A stretch of 64,000 nt of DNA from Nocardioides zeae (GCF_030818655.1 NZ_JAUTAN010000001.1:1116001-1180000), one strand, 5' to 3'. Positions 16,300 to 24,462 are shown, counted from the first letter of the stretch. A program made the numbers and translations. The notes: generated from the sequence alone by a model not told the origin.

Positions 16300-17898
16300 T
16301 CAGGCCTTTCCGCGCAGGAGGTCGGCGGCTCGCTCGCCGATCATGATCGAGGCGGCGTTGGTGTTGCCGCGGGTCACCATCGGCATGACGCTGGCGTCGG
16401 CGACGCGCAGGCCGTCGACGCCGCGCACGCGCAGCGACGGGTCGACGACGGCGCGCTCGTCGCCGCCCATCGCGCAGGTACCGACGGGGTGGTACAGGGT
16501 CTGGGTGTAGGCGCGCAGGTGCTCCACGATCTGCGCATCGGTGGGGTCGGCTCCCCACGACTTCATCGTGGGCAGACCGGGCCCGGTGATGTGCTCGGCG
16601 AGGGGCCCGGTGGCGACGGTCTCGAGCATGCGGCGTACGCCGGCGGTCATCGCGTCGATGTCCGCCTGGTCGTCGAAGTAGCCCGGGTCGATCTCGGGGT
16701 GCCAGCGCGGGTCGGTGGAGCGGAGCCGGAGCGCACCGCGGCTCTCGACCGAGACCAGGGTGGGCGCGACGGTGACGCTGCGGGCAGTGGCCTCGTGGAA
16801 GCCGTTGTCGTAGAACCCGGTCGGCGCGACGTGGACCTGCAGGTCGGGCGCGGCGAGGCTGTCGCGGGTGCGCCAGAAGCCGCCGCCCTCGCCGACGTTG
16901 GAGGTGAGCGGTCCGGTGCCGGTGGCCTTGGCGCGCGCGAACTGCACGAGGTTGTTGTGGTCGAGCAGGTCGGTGGTGTCACGGGTGCGGAAGACGAGCG
17001 GCACAGCCGGGTGGTCGTGCAGGTTCTGCCCGACGCCGGGCAGGTCGACGACGACGTCCACCCCGACCTCGCGGAGGTGGGTGCCCGGCCCGATGCCCGA
17101 GAGCAGGAGGAGCTGGGGCGAGTTGATCGCACCGCCGGCGAGCACGACCTCCCCGTCGACGTACGCCGTGCGGGACCCCGCGCCGTGCTGGTACGCCACG
17201 CCCACCGCGCGACCGCCCTCGACGACCACGCGCTCGACCAGCGCGCCGGTGCGGATCGTGAGGTTGGGTCGACCGGCGGCGGGCTCGAGGTAGGCCTTCG
17301 CGGTCGACCAACGACGCCCCTTGCGGCAGGTGACCTGGTAGAGCCCCGCGCCCTCCTGCTCGGCACCGTTGAAGTCGTCGGTCGGCTTGAAGCCGGCGGC
17401 GACCGCCGACTCGACCCAGGCGGTGGTCAGCGGGTGGGTGTAGCGCCGGTCCTCGACGTGGAGCGGTCCGTCCTGGCCGTGGTACGGCCCGCCGAGCCGG
17501 GTGTTGCCCTCGGAGCGGACGAAGTAGGGGAGCACGTCGTCGTAGCCCCACCCGGTCGCGCCGTAGGCGTCGCGCCAGGTGTCGAAGTCCGCCCGGTTGC
17601 CGCGGATGTAGATCATCGCGTTCATCGACGAGCAGCCGCCGAGGGCCTTCATGCGGGGCCAGTACGCCCGGCGGCCCTCGAGCTGCTTCTGCTCGGTGGT
17701 CTGGTAGTTCCAGTCCCACCGCGTCTTGAAGAGGTTGGGGAACGCGGCGGGGATGTTGATCTCGTCGGCGTCGGCTGGTCCACCCGCTTCGAGGAGGAGG
17801 ACCGAGACCTTCGGGTCCTCGGTGAGGCGGGCGGCGAGCGCGGCGCCGGCACTGCCGGCTCCGACCACCACGTGGGTGAAGACTTCCCGGTCCGGCAC
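16300..17898 (-). CDS. GMC-family flavin oxidoreductase (choline/alcohol dehydrogenase-like)
   Basis: The 532-aa FAD enzyme shows the dinucleotide motif VVVGAGSAGAALAARL near residues 9-24, the GMC signature GGCSSMNAMIYIRG, the second signature GAINSPQLLLLSGIG, and the catalytic histidine region YHPVGTCAMG. The GTG at 17898 was chosen because GAGGAGG precedes it by 6 nt and the FAD motif follows at once. Substrate may be choline, polyethylene glycol or another alcohol; the partner aldehyde dehydrogenase does not look like a betaine aldehyde dehydrogenase, so choline is not assured. Likely transcribed from the 200-bp divergent region before mazG. Confidence 0.9.
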   Translation of the reverse strand: MPDREVFTHVVVGAGSAGAALAARLTEDPKVSVLLLEAGGPADADEINIPAAFPNLFKTRWDWNYQTTEQKQLEGRRAYWPRMKALGGCSSMNAMIYIRGNRADFDTWRDAYGATGWGYDDVLPYFVRSEGNTRLGGPYHGQDGPLHVEDRRYTHPLTTAWVESAVAAGFKPTDDFNGAEQEGAGLYQVTCRKGRRWSTAKAYLEPAAGRPNLTIRTGALVERVVVEGGRAVGVAYQHGAGSRTAYVDGEVVLAGGAINSPQLLLLSGIGPGTHLREVGVDVVVDLPGVGQNLHDHPAVPLVFRTRDTTDLLDHNNLVQFARAKATGTGPLTSNVGEGGGFWRTRDSLAAPDLQVHVAPTGFYDNGFHEATARSVTVAPTLVSVESRGALRLRSTDPRWHPEIDPGYFDDQADIDAMTAGVRRMLETVATGPLAEHITGPGLPTMKSWGADPTDAQIVEHLRAYTQTLYHPVGTCAMGGDERAVVDPSLRVRGVDGLRVADASVMPMVTRGNTNAASIMIGERAADLLRGKA

Positions 17899-18089
17899 GA
17901 CGTCCTCCTCGGCTTGGGGGCGGTGGCCGCGTGTGCGCGGCGCCCGGGAGCACTCTAGGTGCCACTGTGATGTGGGACACCGTACGTCGGGGTGTGGTCC
18001 CGGGTGCGGCCCTGTCGGAACGACGTGCGGCTCGGTCAGGCGCGCTGCGGTGTCGTGCCGTTTGCCGCGAGCCGACAGCCAGCGTGGCC

Positions 18090-18095
18090 TAGGTT
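18090..18095 (+). promoter_or_regulatory. -10 element for a leaderless transcript
   Basis: TAGGTT lies 6 nt before the ATG at 18102, placing the transcription start at or next to the start codon. No Shine-Dalgarno is present. Confidence 0.55.
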
Positions 18096-18101
18096 GGTCG
18101 C

Positions 18102-18428
18102 ATGAGCGGGGGTCGGGTGGAGGAGACACTTCGCGTCTTCGTCGAGCAGCGTGAGTGGGACCAGTTCCACTCCCCGGCCAACCTGGCCAAGAGCATCGTG
18201 ATCGAGGCGGCCGAGCTGCTCGAGTGCTTCCAGTGGAGCGAGGACGCTGACCGGGATCGCGTGGCCGGGGAGCTGGCCGACGTGCTGACGTACTGCCACC
18301 TCTTGGCGTCCAAGCTCGGCCTCGATCCGGAGCAGATCGTGCTGGACAAGCTCGAGGTGACGGGCAGGAAGTACCCGGTGGACCGGTCGCGTGGTCGGAG
18401 CGAGAAGCATGACCAGCTTCCGGATTGA
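18102..18428 (+). CDS. MazG-like nucleotide pyrophosphohydrolase
   Basis: The 108-aa protein matches short all-alpha NTP pyrophosphohydrolases (MazG/RS21-C6 type). The metal site pattern is E35, E38 and E41 in EAAELLE, followed by E57 and D60 in ELADVLTY. Such enzymes hydrolyse (d)NTPs to monophosphates and diphosphate. The next gene starts inside its 3' end (20-nt overlap, different frame), so the two are co-translated and probably act together. A leaderless promoter fits its start. In this accessory setting a role in nucleotide depletion or sanitation during phage infection is plausible but unproven. Confidence 0.85.
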   Translation: MSGGRVEETLRVFVEQREWDQFHSPANLAKSIVIEAAELLECFQWSEDADRDRVAGELADVLTYCHLLASKLGLDPEQIVLDKLEVTGRKYPVDRSRGRSEKHDQLPD

Positions 18429-20121
18429 GGAGGTCGCCTTCCGGGCGCCCGACGTCGCCGCCTGGGCCCAGCTCGAACCCAGGTTCCGCAACTGGCCCGT
18501 GGTGTACACGCTCTCCGACGACAGGGACATCTACGTCGGCGAGTCACTCAACGTTGCAGGTCGGTTCAAGCAGCACCTGGACTCGCCCGGTCGCCAGCAC
18601 CTGAGGGGCGCGCGGGTGGTGCTGGACGGGACCTTCAACAAGTCGGTCTGCCTGGATCTCGAGTCCTACCTCATCCGCCTGTTCGCAGGAGACGGCCGGT
18701 TCCAGGTGCTAAACGGCAACCACGGCATCACGAACGCCGACTACTACGGCCGCGAGCAGTATCGCGAGACCTTCCGCGAGGTCTTCGAGGCCCTCCGGGC
18801 GAAGGGCGCCTTCACGCGCCCGATCCACGAGATCGAGAACTCGGACCTCTTCAAGCTGTCGCCGTTCAAGGCGCTCACGCAGGAGCAGGCGATCGCGGTC
18901 GAGGACATCCTGTCGGGGTTGTTCGAGGACCTCGAGAGCGGAGCATCGAGTCGCATCGTCATCCAGGGCGGCCCGGGCACGGGCAAGACGGTCGTCGGCG
19001 TCTTTCTCATGAAGCTGCTGACTGACATCCGGAACGCAGACACCACCGCCCCGCCCGAGAGCGACGCGTTGCTGTCCGAGTTCTTCGTGCCCGGCTATCC
19101 CGAGCTCCTGCGCGACTTCCGTGTCGGCTTGGTGGTTCCCCAGCAGTCGCTGCGGTCGTCCATCCGGGGGGTCTTCCGCAAGACGCCCGGGCTCCGTCCA
19201 GCTCAGGTGCTGAGCCCGTTCGAGGTCGGGAACGCCACTGAGCGTTTCGACCTCCTTATCGTCGACGAGACGCACCGGTTGAACCAGCGCGCGGCGCAAG
19301 CAGCGGGTCCGCTGAACTCGATGTTCGCCGACATCAACCGCCGCTTGTTCGGGTCGGACGACCCGCGGTGGACCCAAGTGGACTGGATCGAGGCGCAAAG
19401 CCAGCACCAGGTCTACCTCGTCGACGGGGCGCAGTCGGTCCGGCCGGCGGACCTGCCTGCCGAGGCCACGGAGCAGCTCGTTGGCGCGGCCCGTCGGGAA
19501 CGCCGGCTCTACCCGCTGACCTCCCAGATGCGCGTTGGAGCTGGCGATGACTACGTGGGCTACGTCAGGGGAGTGCTCGATGAATCGGTAAGGGAACGCC
19601 GCTCCTTCCCCGGCTACGACCTGCGCTTTTACGACGACTTCGCCGCGATGCGGGAGGAGATCTTCGAGCGGGACGCCGAGGTGGGGCTCGCTCGAGTGCT
19701 GGCCGGGTTCGCGTGGAAGTACGCGTCGAAGAAGGACCGGTCTGCCGTCGACATCCGCCTGGGAGGGTTGGACCTGCAGTGGAACGGCACCGATGTCGAC
19801 TGGGTGAGCTCGCCCGGCTCGCTCGAGCAGGTCGGGTCCATCCACACGATCCAGGGATACGACCTCAACTACGCCGGGGTCGTCATCGGCCGGGACCTTC
19901 GATACGACCGTGAGTCAGGCCGCATCGTCTTCGACCGGCAGCACTACTTCGATCCGCGCGGGACGACGAACAACAAGCTGTTGGGCATCACCTACACCGA
20001 TGAGGACGTGCTGCGCTTCGTCCGGAACATATACGCCGTGCTGCTGACCCGGGGCATGCGCGGGACGTACGTGTATGTCTGCGACGAGGCGCTTCGGGAG
20101 AGGTTGCGCGGCTTCTTCTGA
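18409..20121 (+). CDS. GIY-YIG nuclease fused to a DUF2075 superfamily-1 helicase/ATPase
   Basis: The 570-aa protein begins with a GIY-YIG nuclease-like domain (VYT at 32-34, YVG at 42-44, then an arginine helix GRFKQHL, and a Glu in LDLESYLIRL). From about residue 165 it is a DUF2075 (COG3410) ATPase: Walker A GGPGTGKT at about 187-194, Walker B LLIVDE with VDE at 285-287, and a motif IHTIQGYDLNYAGVV with His479 that resembles SF1 helicase motif V. The ATG at 18409 has GGAG 8 nt upstream and overlaps mazG. DUF2075 proteins are known from defence islands. A nucleic-acid-cleaving, ATP-driven effector is my inference. Confidence 0.85.
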   Translation: MTSFRIEEVAFRAPDVAAWAQLEPRFRNWPVVYTLSDDRDIYVGESLNVAGRFKQHLDSPGRQHLRGARVVLDGTFNKSVCLDLESYLIRLFAGDGRFQVLNGNHGITNADYYGREQYRETFREVFEALRAKGAFTRPIHEIENSDLFKLSPFKALTQEQAIAVEDILSGLFEDLESGASSRIVIQGGPGTGKTVVGVFLMKLLTDIRNADTTAPPESDALLSEFFVPGYPELLRDFRVGLVVPQQSLRSSIRGVFRKTPGLRPAQVLSPFEVGNATERFDLLIVDETHRLNQRAAQAAGPLNSMFADINRRLFGSDDPRWTQVDWIEAQSQHQVYLVDGAQSVRPADLPAEATEQLVGAARRERRLYPLTSQMRVGAGDDYVGYVRGVLDESVRERRSFPGYDLRFYDDFAAMREEIFERDAEVGLARVLAGFAWKYASKKDRSAVDIRLGGLDLQWNGTDVDWVSSPGSLEQVGSIHTIQGYDLNYAGVVIGRDLRYDRESGRIVFDRQHYFDPRGTTNNKLLGITYTDEDVLRFVRNIYAVLLTRGMRGTYVYVCDEALRERLRGFF

Positions 20122-20140
20122 CGAGGGCGTCGACCACAAC

Positions 20141-20230
20141 TAGAGTCCGGTCGTGCCATTGGTAAGAAGACTTGAGCGCGATGAGCGATCCACGAGCAAG
20201 CCGCACCCGACCGAGATCGACTGCCGTTGA
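20141..20230 (+). pseudogene. Leaderless promoter plus 5' stub of a third gene cut by an IS30 remnant
   Basis: TAGAGT at 20141-20146 lies 6 nt before a GTG at 20153, the same spacing as other leaderless starts here. The 25-codon frame reads MPLVRRLERDERSTSKPHPT then EIDC before a TGA at 20228-20230. The protein-like HPTEIDC segment stops where transposase sequence begins, so it looks like the N-terminus of a gene broken by the insertion remnant. Identity of the lost gene is unknown. Confidence 0.4.
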
Positions 20231-20232
20231 CA

Positions 20233-20396
20233 CCCGGGCAGTGGTAAGGCGACCTGATCATCCGCCGCAGGCCGTTCGGCGTTGATCAACCTGGTCGAAC
20301 GCTCCACCCGCTACGCCGTGATCCGACGGCTACCGCTAAACCACTTCTCCACCCGCGTGGCTGTGGCCGTGATCGCGATGATGGCACCCTGCCCGC
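20233..20396 (+). mobile_element. IS30-family transposase fragment (degenerate)
   Basis: Reading with one nonsense codon and one frameshift gives PGQW*GDLIIRRRPFG and then ALINLVERSTRYAVIRRLP. These match the IS30 DDE core (PGHWEGDLI with the first catalytic Asp, then xLVERxTRxxxLxxLP). Only about 55 codons survive and no terminal repeats are visible. It separates the GIY-YIG helicase from the PIN/ImmA pair and marks the area as a place of repeated insertion. Confidence 0.65.
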
Positions 20397-20402
20397 ACCG
20401 CC

Positions 20403-20846
20403 CTAGGACTCCGACTGGTCGATGATCTGCGCGAACTCCTCCGGCGAAATTACTGCAATGCGGAACTCCCGAGCCTTGGCACGGACCGCCTTGTCGCGGG
20501 TGACGATGACCCACGCGTCCGGGAACAGAAACGGTTCCTGCTGCTCCTGGAGGACAAGTGCTGTCGCAACGAGTACTGGGTCGGCCGCACCCTTATTGGC
20601 ATAGAGGTCAACCAGCGAGGAGTCGCCCACCGGAACCGTTCTCATCACCTCGCCGAGCTTGCGAAGGATGGCGGGACTTACTGGTTCCGTGATGCTCGCC
20701 AGCGAGCGCGAGCCCGGGGTGTAGCGCGCCTCGTAGACCACGTCCTCGGTAACGCGGCACTGGGTCTGAACGAAGTCAGAGGACCGGCGCTTAGCCCCGA
20801 TGAATCCCCACGCGTTATTGTCTATGAGGTACTTGGTCTCGTTCAT
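20403..20846 (-). CDS. PIN-domain protein, candidate toxin
   Basis: The 147-aa protein begins TKYLIDNN and has the four acidic residues expected of a PIN ribonuclease: D9, E39, D89 (AADPVLVATAL) and D118 (VIVTRDKA). Its ATG overlaps the stop of the upstream XRE-ImmA-like gene (ATGA), the order usual for antitoxin-then-toxin pairs in which a PIN-like protein follows an ImmA/IrrE-type partner. The active-site acids look intact. Target RNA is unknown. Confidence 0.8.
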   Translation of the reverse strand: MNETKYLIDNNAWGFIGAKRRSSDFVQTQCRVTEDVVYEARYTPGSRSLASITEPVSPAILRKLGEVMRTVPVGDSSLVDLYANKGAADPVLVATALVLQEQQEPFLFPDAWVIVTRDKAVRAKAREFRIAVISPEEFAQIIDQSES

Positions 20847-22021
20847 CCGACCGCCGCCCGATAGTCATTGATCTGGGCCTTGGTGCGCAGCGTGTTGGAG
20901 AACATGATGCGGCAGAAGTCACCGCGGGAGATGCCTCCGCTATCCAGGATGGCCAGCATCCGCCGTGAGCATTCCAGCCCGTTGTACCGCTTGAGCGCAT
21001 TGATGGGCAGGATGGGGTTGAAGTAGTGGTCTGCCTGCTCGTAGGCGAGGCGAAGGTCCTCCAGGTACGCGTCAGCTTCGTCCGGATCGAGCAGGCCGAG
21101 GCGTCGCGCTCGCATGACTACGGCGCTTGGGGTCACCTTGAAGCTGTCGGCGAGTTCCCGCACGGCATTCAGCGTTGTCAGGTCAGCACTGTGAAAGTCC
21201 GCCTTGGGCATGAGGATCTGGGCGGTGAGTTCGTACTCTCGGGGAGCTGCCTCTTCGCTCGTGTGTCCGCTGTAGGTCACCGTGGCGAAGCGGCCACGAG
21301 CAATGAGCACTGCGAGGAGCATGAGGGTGAATACCTTGCGACCCGCGGGCTCCATCTTCTCGCCCTCCTCGCCGCTCGCGATGAAGATGTAGGGCACCTT
21401 GGAGTCCTTCACCGTCATGCCACTGAACTTGGCTCGCTTGGGCATCTGCTGCGGCATGTACCCCTTTGAACTCTGCGCCACGAGCACATGCTGGGCCTCG
21501 AGCTTCGCCACGAGCAGGTCGAGGGCCTTCGTCTTGTTCGTCACTGCACGGAGATCGGTCGGCAACAGCCCTAGGGTATCCATAAGCTTGGTGGCGTCCT
21601 CAGCGACTGATGCCCCCGGCTTTCGCAGCAGGCCCGCGATTCTGTTCTTCGGAAGCGTCTTGTCCGTCTTGATGTAGTGCTGCTTCCGGAGCAGATCCTT
21701 GACGATGAGCTCGACGTCCGGCAGGTGCACGCGGTTGCGGGAGTTCATGGAAAACTCATGCTTCCTATTGAAGCCTGCCATCAGTTTATCCCTCTTGGCT
21801 TCGAGGTGTGCATGCACCACGTCCACAGGAGCGAAGAACAGGGGATAAGGGATCTCCGCAATGCGGGAGAGGCTCACCAGGTTGCTGTAGGTGATGTGGC
21901 CGTCCCGGAGCGCATTGGTAACACCGGCGCGATCGCTCACGACCGACTGCTCAAAGAGCGCGTCGAATACCTCGCGCTCGACAGACACAGCCTCGCGATT
22001 GAGCTTGACTTTGATCGTCAT
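20843..22021 (-). CDS. XRE/ImmA-IrrE-like protein with a degenerate metallopeptidase site
   Basis: The 392-aa protein has an N-terminal XRE-like helix-turn-helix region (VTNALRDGHITYSNLVSLSR followed by IPYPLFFAP), then the ImmA/IrrE arrangement ending TAQILMPKADF and VTPSAVVMRARRLGLL. The zinc-binding HExxH normally found in RxRFTLAHELGH reads GRKVFTLMLLAVLIA, so the peptidase centre is lost. This suggests a purely regulatory or antitoxin role for the PIN protein encoded 3' to it. The ATG at 22021 follows GGAAGGAGGG at 10-12 nt. Local G+C is visibly lower than in the flanks, consistent with transfer. Confidence 0.75.
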   Translation of the reverse strand: MTIKVKLNREAVSVEREVFDALFEQSVVSDRAGVTNALRDGHITYSNLVSLSRIAEIPYPLFFAPVDVVHAHLEAKRDKLMAGFNRKHEFSMNSRNRVHLPDVELIVKDLLRKQHYIKTDKTLPKNRIAGLLRKPGASVAEDATKLMDTLGLLPTDLRAVTNKTKALDLLVAKLEAQHVLVAQSSKGYMPQQMPKRAKFSGMTVKDSKVPYIFIASGEEGEKMEPAGRKVFTLMLLAVLIARGRFATVTYSGHTSEEAAPREYELTAQILMPKADFHSADLTTLNAVRELADSFKVTPSAVVMRARRLGLLDPDEADAYLEDLRLAYEQADHYFNPILPINALKRYNGLECSRRMLAILDSGGISRGDFCRIMFSNTLRTKAQINDYRAAVG

Positions 22022-22208
22022 TGGACACCGTGCCCTCCTTCCATTGACGGAGCATCCATGGTGCGCTCGGTGCTTGAGAGTGTGCCGCATGACACGCCCA
22101 ACGACTCAAGCTTCTCGACGAAGAACCAAGAACCCGAACCGCTCGAGCTGCTACCTACGCGGCGGAAAGGCGCGGCCAGCGGTGATCTCCAACCGTCGGG
22201 CCGCTGGG

Positions 22209-23273
22209 TCACGACAACGCAGGATCCTCGCCCCTCAACTGTTCAAGGGCTTCGCCGGGGTCAAGCTCTGTCACGATCACCGTGCGCCGACGTTGACCGA
22301 TCCGGTTGAAAAGCTCGGCCACGAGCCCCTCACTGATCGGTTCGGCCCCGGCGCGCATGAGAAGTGCAGCGTGGGGTGGGAGCGGTCCGAGTCCCTCGGT
22401 CTGCGCCGCGACGTCCTGCGACCGGCCAGAAACGAGTTGACTGAACTCCGCACGGACCTCGTCCCAGAAGCCGCCTTCATCGCTCAGGGTGGCCTTGTCG
22501 GACTCGGCTCGTCGCGCCACAGCGTCGATGGCGCGATGCCATCGCAGAACGTCGAGCACCGTCGGATTGTTCGGGGCTTCTGGGTGAGTGCCCCAGTCTG
22601 CGGTGCTTCGGATCCTGGAAGTGTTAGTTCGGACGCCGGTGCGCCCAGCACCGGTGAGCGATCTCACCGAATGTGGACCGAAAAGCCAGGACCAAGGGAC
22701 GCTCCGGGGTAGGTACTCAGAGACCCGGCGGCCCGCTACGCCGCGACCCGCATGAATGGCGCGAACCAGCCTCGCAGGCATCGCGGAGCAGCCCATCTCT
22801 TGCTCACTCGCGTGCCCGCACCGACCGAGCGGGACGCCGCTAGGGCACCCGTACCACTGAACGCCTGACGGCCAGGTTCGCCAGCCGTTGAAGAAAACGT
22901 AGTGTGGAAACGTGAGGATGGGTTCGTCCTGGCTTGCCCGGATTAGCGTGTCGTACTGGTAGTTGTCACCAGCTGCTCCCTCATGCTGCAGTTGACGGTA
23001 CTCGTCGTTATCCATTCGCTTGGCCTGGATCCGCAGCGCAAACCAAAGCTGGCCAAACCCGACGTACCACTCCCAGTCGCCCCCGACCGCCTTCTCGGCA
23101 TTTTGGTTGAACCGGTGAACCCACAGTTTGGGGTGCCGTAAGTCAAGCTCGAGGAGGTTCAACTCAGTGATGGTGTCCTCCCGGAGCCGGATGCCTCGAG
23201 CGTCCCCTCTCGCAACGCGATTCCAGGTGTCAACCGCCAACCCGTCCATGTCCCAACGAAGGCTTCTGCTCAT
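22209..23273 (-). CDS. Unknown protein with a nuclease-like core (DUF6615-like), candidate defence gene
   Basis: The 354-aa protein has a conserved-looking N-terminal half: LREDTITELNLLEL, then GGDWEWYVG and LRIQAKRM, then YDTLIRAS and PHYVFFN. The acidic DWEW followed about 14 residues later by QAK resembles a PD-(D/E)XK fold variant with Gln in place of the second acid. I associate this pattern with DUF6615 proteins but cannot confirm it. The C-terminal half is hydrophilic with no motif. The ATG at 23273 begins the conserved part; an in-frame GTG at 23399 would add 42 poorly conserved residues. It is oriented like the PIN/ImmA pair but 187 bp upstream of it. Confidence 0.55.
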   Translation of the reverse strand: MSRSLRWDMDGLAVDTWNRVARGDARGIRLREDTITELNLLELDLRHPKLWVHRFNQNAEKAVGGDWEWYVGFGQLWFALRIQAKRMDNDEYRQLQHEGAAGDNYQYDTLIRASQDEPILTFPHYVFFNGWRTWPSGVQWYGCPSGVPLGRCGHASEQEMGCSAMPARLVRAIHAGRGVAGRRVSEYLPRSVPWSWLFGPHSVRSLTGAGRTGVRTNTSRIRSTADWGTHPEAPNNPTVLDVLRWHRAIDAVARRAESDKATLSDEGGFWDEVRAEFSQLVSGRSQDVAAQTEGLGPLPPHAALLMRAGAEPISEGLVAELFNRIGQRRRTVIVTELDPGEALEQLRGEDPALS

Positions 23274-23399
23274 GGCCGCCGTTCTATCGCAGTTCGAGAC
23301 GATGCAGTCGGTGTCTCGGAGACAAGTCTCTGGGCCGCCGGACAACCAGTTGATGCCGATGACTCGAACGCTATGGCTCTGCTCAGATGCGAAGCCCAC

Positions 23400-23640
23400 G
23401 AAGTCGCGCTAAACGTGCCTGATCTCGTCCCACCGACGAGCGGCGTCTGGCGGGCGCCCGATCGGCCCGCAGTCATGAGGAGCAACTCGTTCTCTGCTCT
23501 GGACACGCAGACAAATTACTCAGCGCGGCTGTCCTCCTCCTCGCTCCGGAAGAACTCATGCTCAACTTCGAGCACGATGACCTTCTCGAACTCGAGCCCC
23601 TGCACTTGTGGATCGTGAGGACCCGGCGCAGGTGGTCGCT
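23400..23640 (-). pseudogene. Remnant of a UvrD/Rep-family helicase C-terminus
   Basis: Joining frames gives RRVLTIHK, then VQGLEFEKVIVLEVEHEF, then an in-frame TAA (23516-23518) inside DSRAE*FVCVSRAENELLL. These match UvrD motifs V (TIHxxQGLEF) and VI (xVAxSRAxxxL). A one-base deletion at HK/VQ and the nonsense codon prove decay. The rest of the helicase is gone. It lies directly upstream of the DUF6615-like gene in the same orientation, so a helicase-nuclease operon may once have existed here. Confidence 0.55.
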
Positions 23641-23645
23641 GGAGG

Positions 23646-23841
23646 TGGGGTTGGTACGAGGCGTCGGCGTACCCAGCGGCTCTGGTCGATCGAGGAGATC
23701 GCGGAGTTTCTTGGGGTGCCGAAGCAGACGGTGCACGTGGCGGCAGACCGGGCACTGGTCCGCCGCGATCAAGGTCGGCAAGCACCTGCGCCACCGCGAG
23801 GGGACGTGCTGGCGTGGACCTCGGAGCAGGATGGCGCGTGA
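23646..23841 (+). pseudogene. Frameshifted excisionase-type helix-turn-helix protein
   Basis: The + frame reads QRLWSIEEIAEFLGVPKQTV, then a neighbouring frame reads WRQTGHWSAAIKVGKHLR, and the first frame returns with GDVLAWTSEQ before TGA 23841. Together these make an AlpA/Xis-like (HTH_17) protein of about 60 residues, with frameshifts near 23735-23740 and 23800-23806. Such genes sit beside integrases, so this marks an older mobile element next to the glnA site. Confidence 0.6.
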
Positions 23842-24278
23842 GCGAGGCGTCGGTGAGCGGGCGGTGCGGTCGGCCTCTCCTGGTGCCGGTCGGCCCGCGA
23901 CCGGGGCGCCACGGCGCTGGTGCAGGGACCGGTTCAGACAGCTCGCCTCGGAGGGGCGACGTGCTGCGGAGAGCTGAATTTAACCGGTCCGCTACGTGGC
24001 CACACGTCGTCGCTCCATGACCACGTCGACGCCTAGCTGGCTTCGCCCGGCGCGTGCCACCGCATCATCTGGCAGATCGGCGAGCGGATGTTCAAGGACT
24101 GGCTCGGCGAAGCGTCCTGGGCGAGCGGCGCGGGACAACCGGGGCGCATGGAGCGATGGCCGCGTAGGCGACGTGCCGCTGCCCGCTGGGGACCGCACAG
24201 CGCCGTACGGGCTCGTTGACCCCTGCCCGGCTTGTGCGCTCGTGCCAACATCCGATCCGAATAGCCCCGCACGACGAA
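23842..24278. other. Non-coding or fully decayed stretch
   Basis: No start-to-stop frame here has a recognisable motif. A short rightward run near 24050-24110 (RIIWQIGERMFKDWLGE) looks protein-like but matches nothing I can name. It is probably decayed mobile-element DNA plus the original intergenic region downstream of glnA. Confidence 0.4.
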
Positions 24279-24310
24279 ACACCCCGGCCACCAACGGTGA
24301 CCGGGGGTGT
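24279..24310 (-). terminator. Probable native glnA terminator, now displaced
   Basis: On the leftward strand, ACACCCCCGGTCACC-GTT-GGTGGCCGGGGTGT is followed by TTTCG. The hairpin lies 24 nt to the left of the left attachment repeat, which duplicates the 3' end of glnA, so before integration it followed the glnA stop codon closely. It is now almost 6.9 kb from glnA. Confidence 0.65.
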
Positions 24311-24333
24311 CGCGACAGACGACCCAGCTGGGC

Positions 24334-24359
24334 TCAGATGTCGTAGTGCAGCTCGAACT
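24334..24359. repeat. Left attachment repeat (duplicate of the glnA 3' end)
   Basis: 26 bp starting at TCAGATGTCGTAGT and ending CTCGAACT, identical to 31162-31187 except for one base (g at 24348, a at 31176). It begins exactly at the glnA stop codon equivalent, and the two flanks diverge immediately after. Confidence 0.85.
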
Positions 24360-24462
24360 ATCTGACGGGTGACGGCTATTGGTGGCTGTTGATGAAACCG
24401 CCGTCTGACCTGCAACGACGCCGTTCGTTGTGGGTGGCCGTTGGTTGCCTTTGTGGCCCTGG

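Noticed and set aside
16300..17898. Choline dehydrogenase (betA) with betaine aldehyde dehydrogenase
   Set aside because: The GMC family is clear, but neither this protein nor its partner shows features specific for choline or betaine, so the gene symbols were withheld.
18036..18547. Minus-strand frames opposite mazG
   Set aside because: They run against a well-formed MazG-like gene and its promoter; no family match.
20843..22021. Active ImmA-type metallopeptidase
   Set aside because: No HExxH exists anywhere in the domain, so an active peptidase is not supported.
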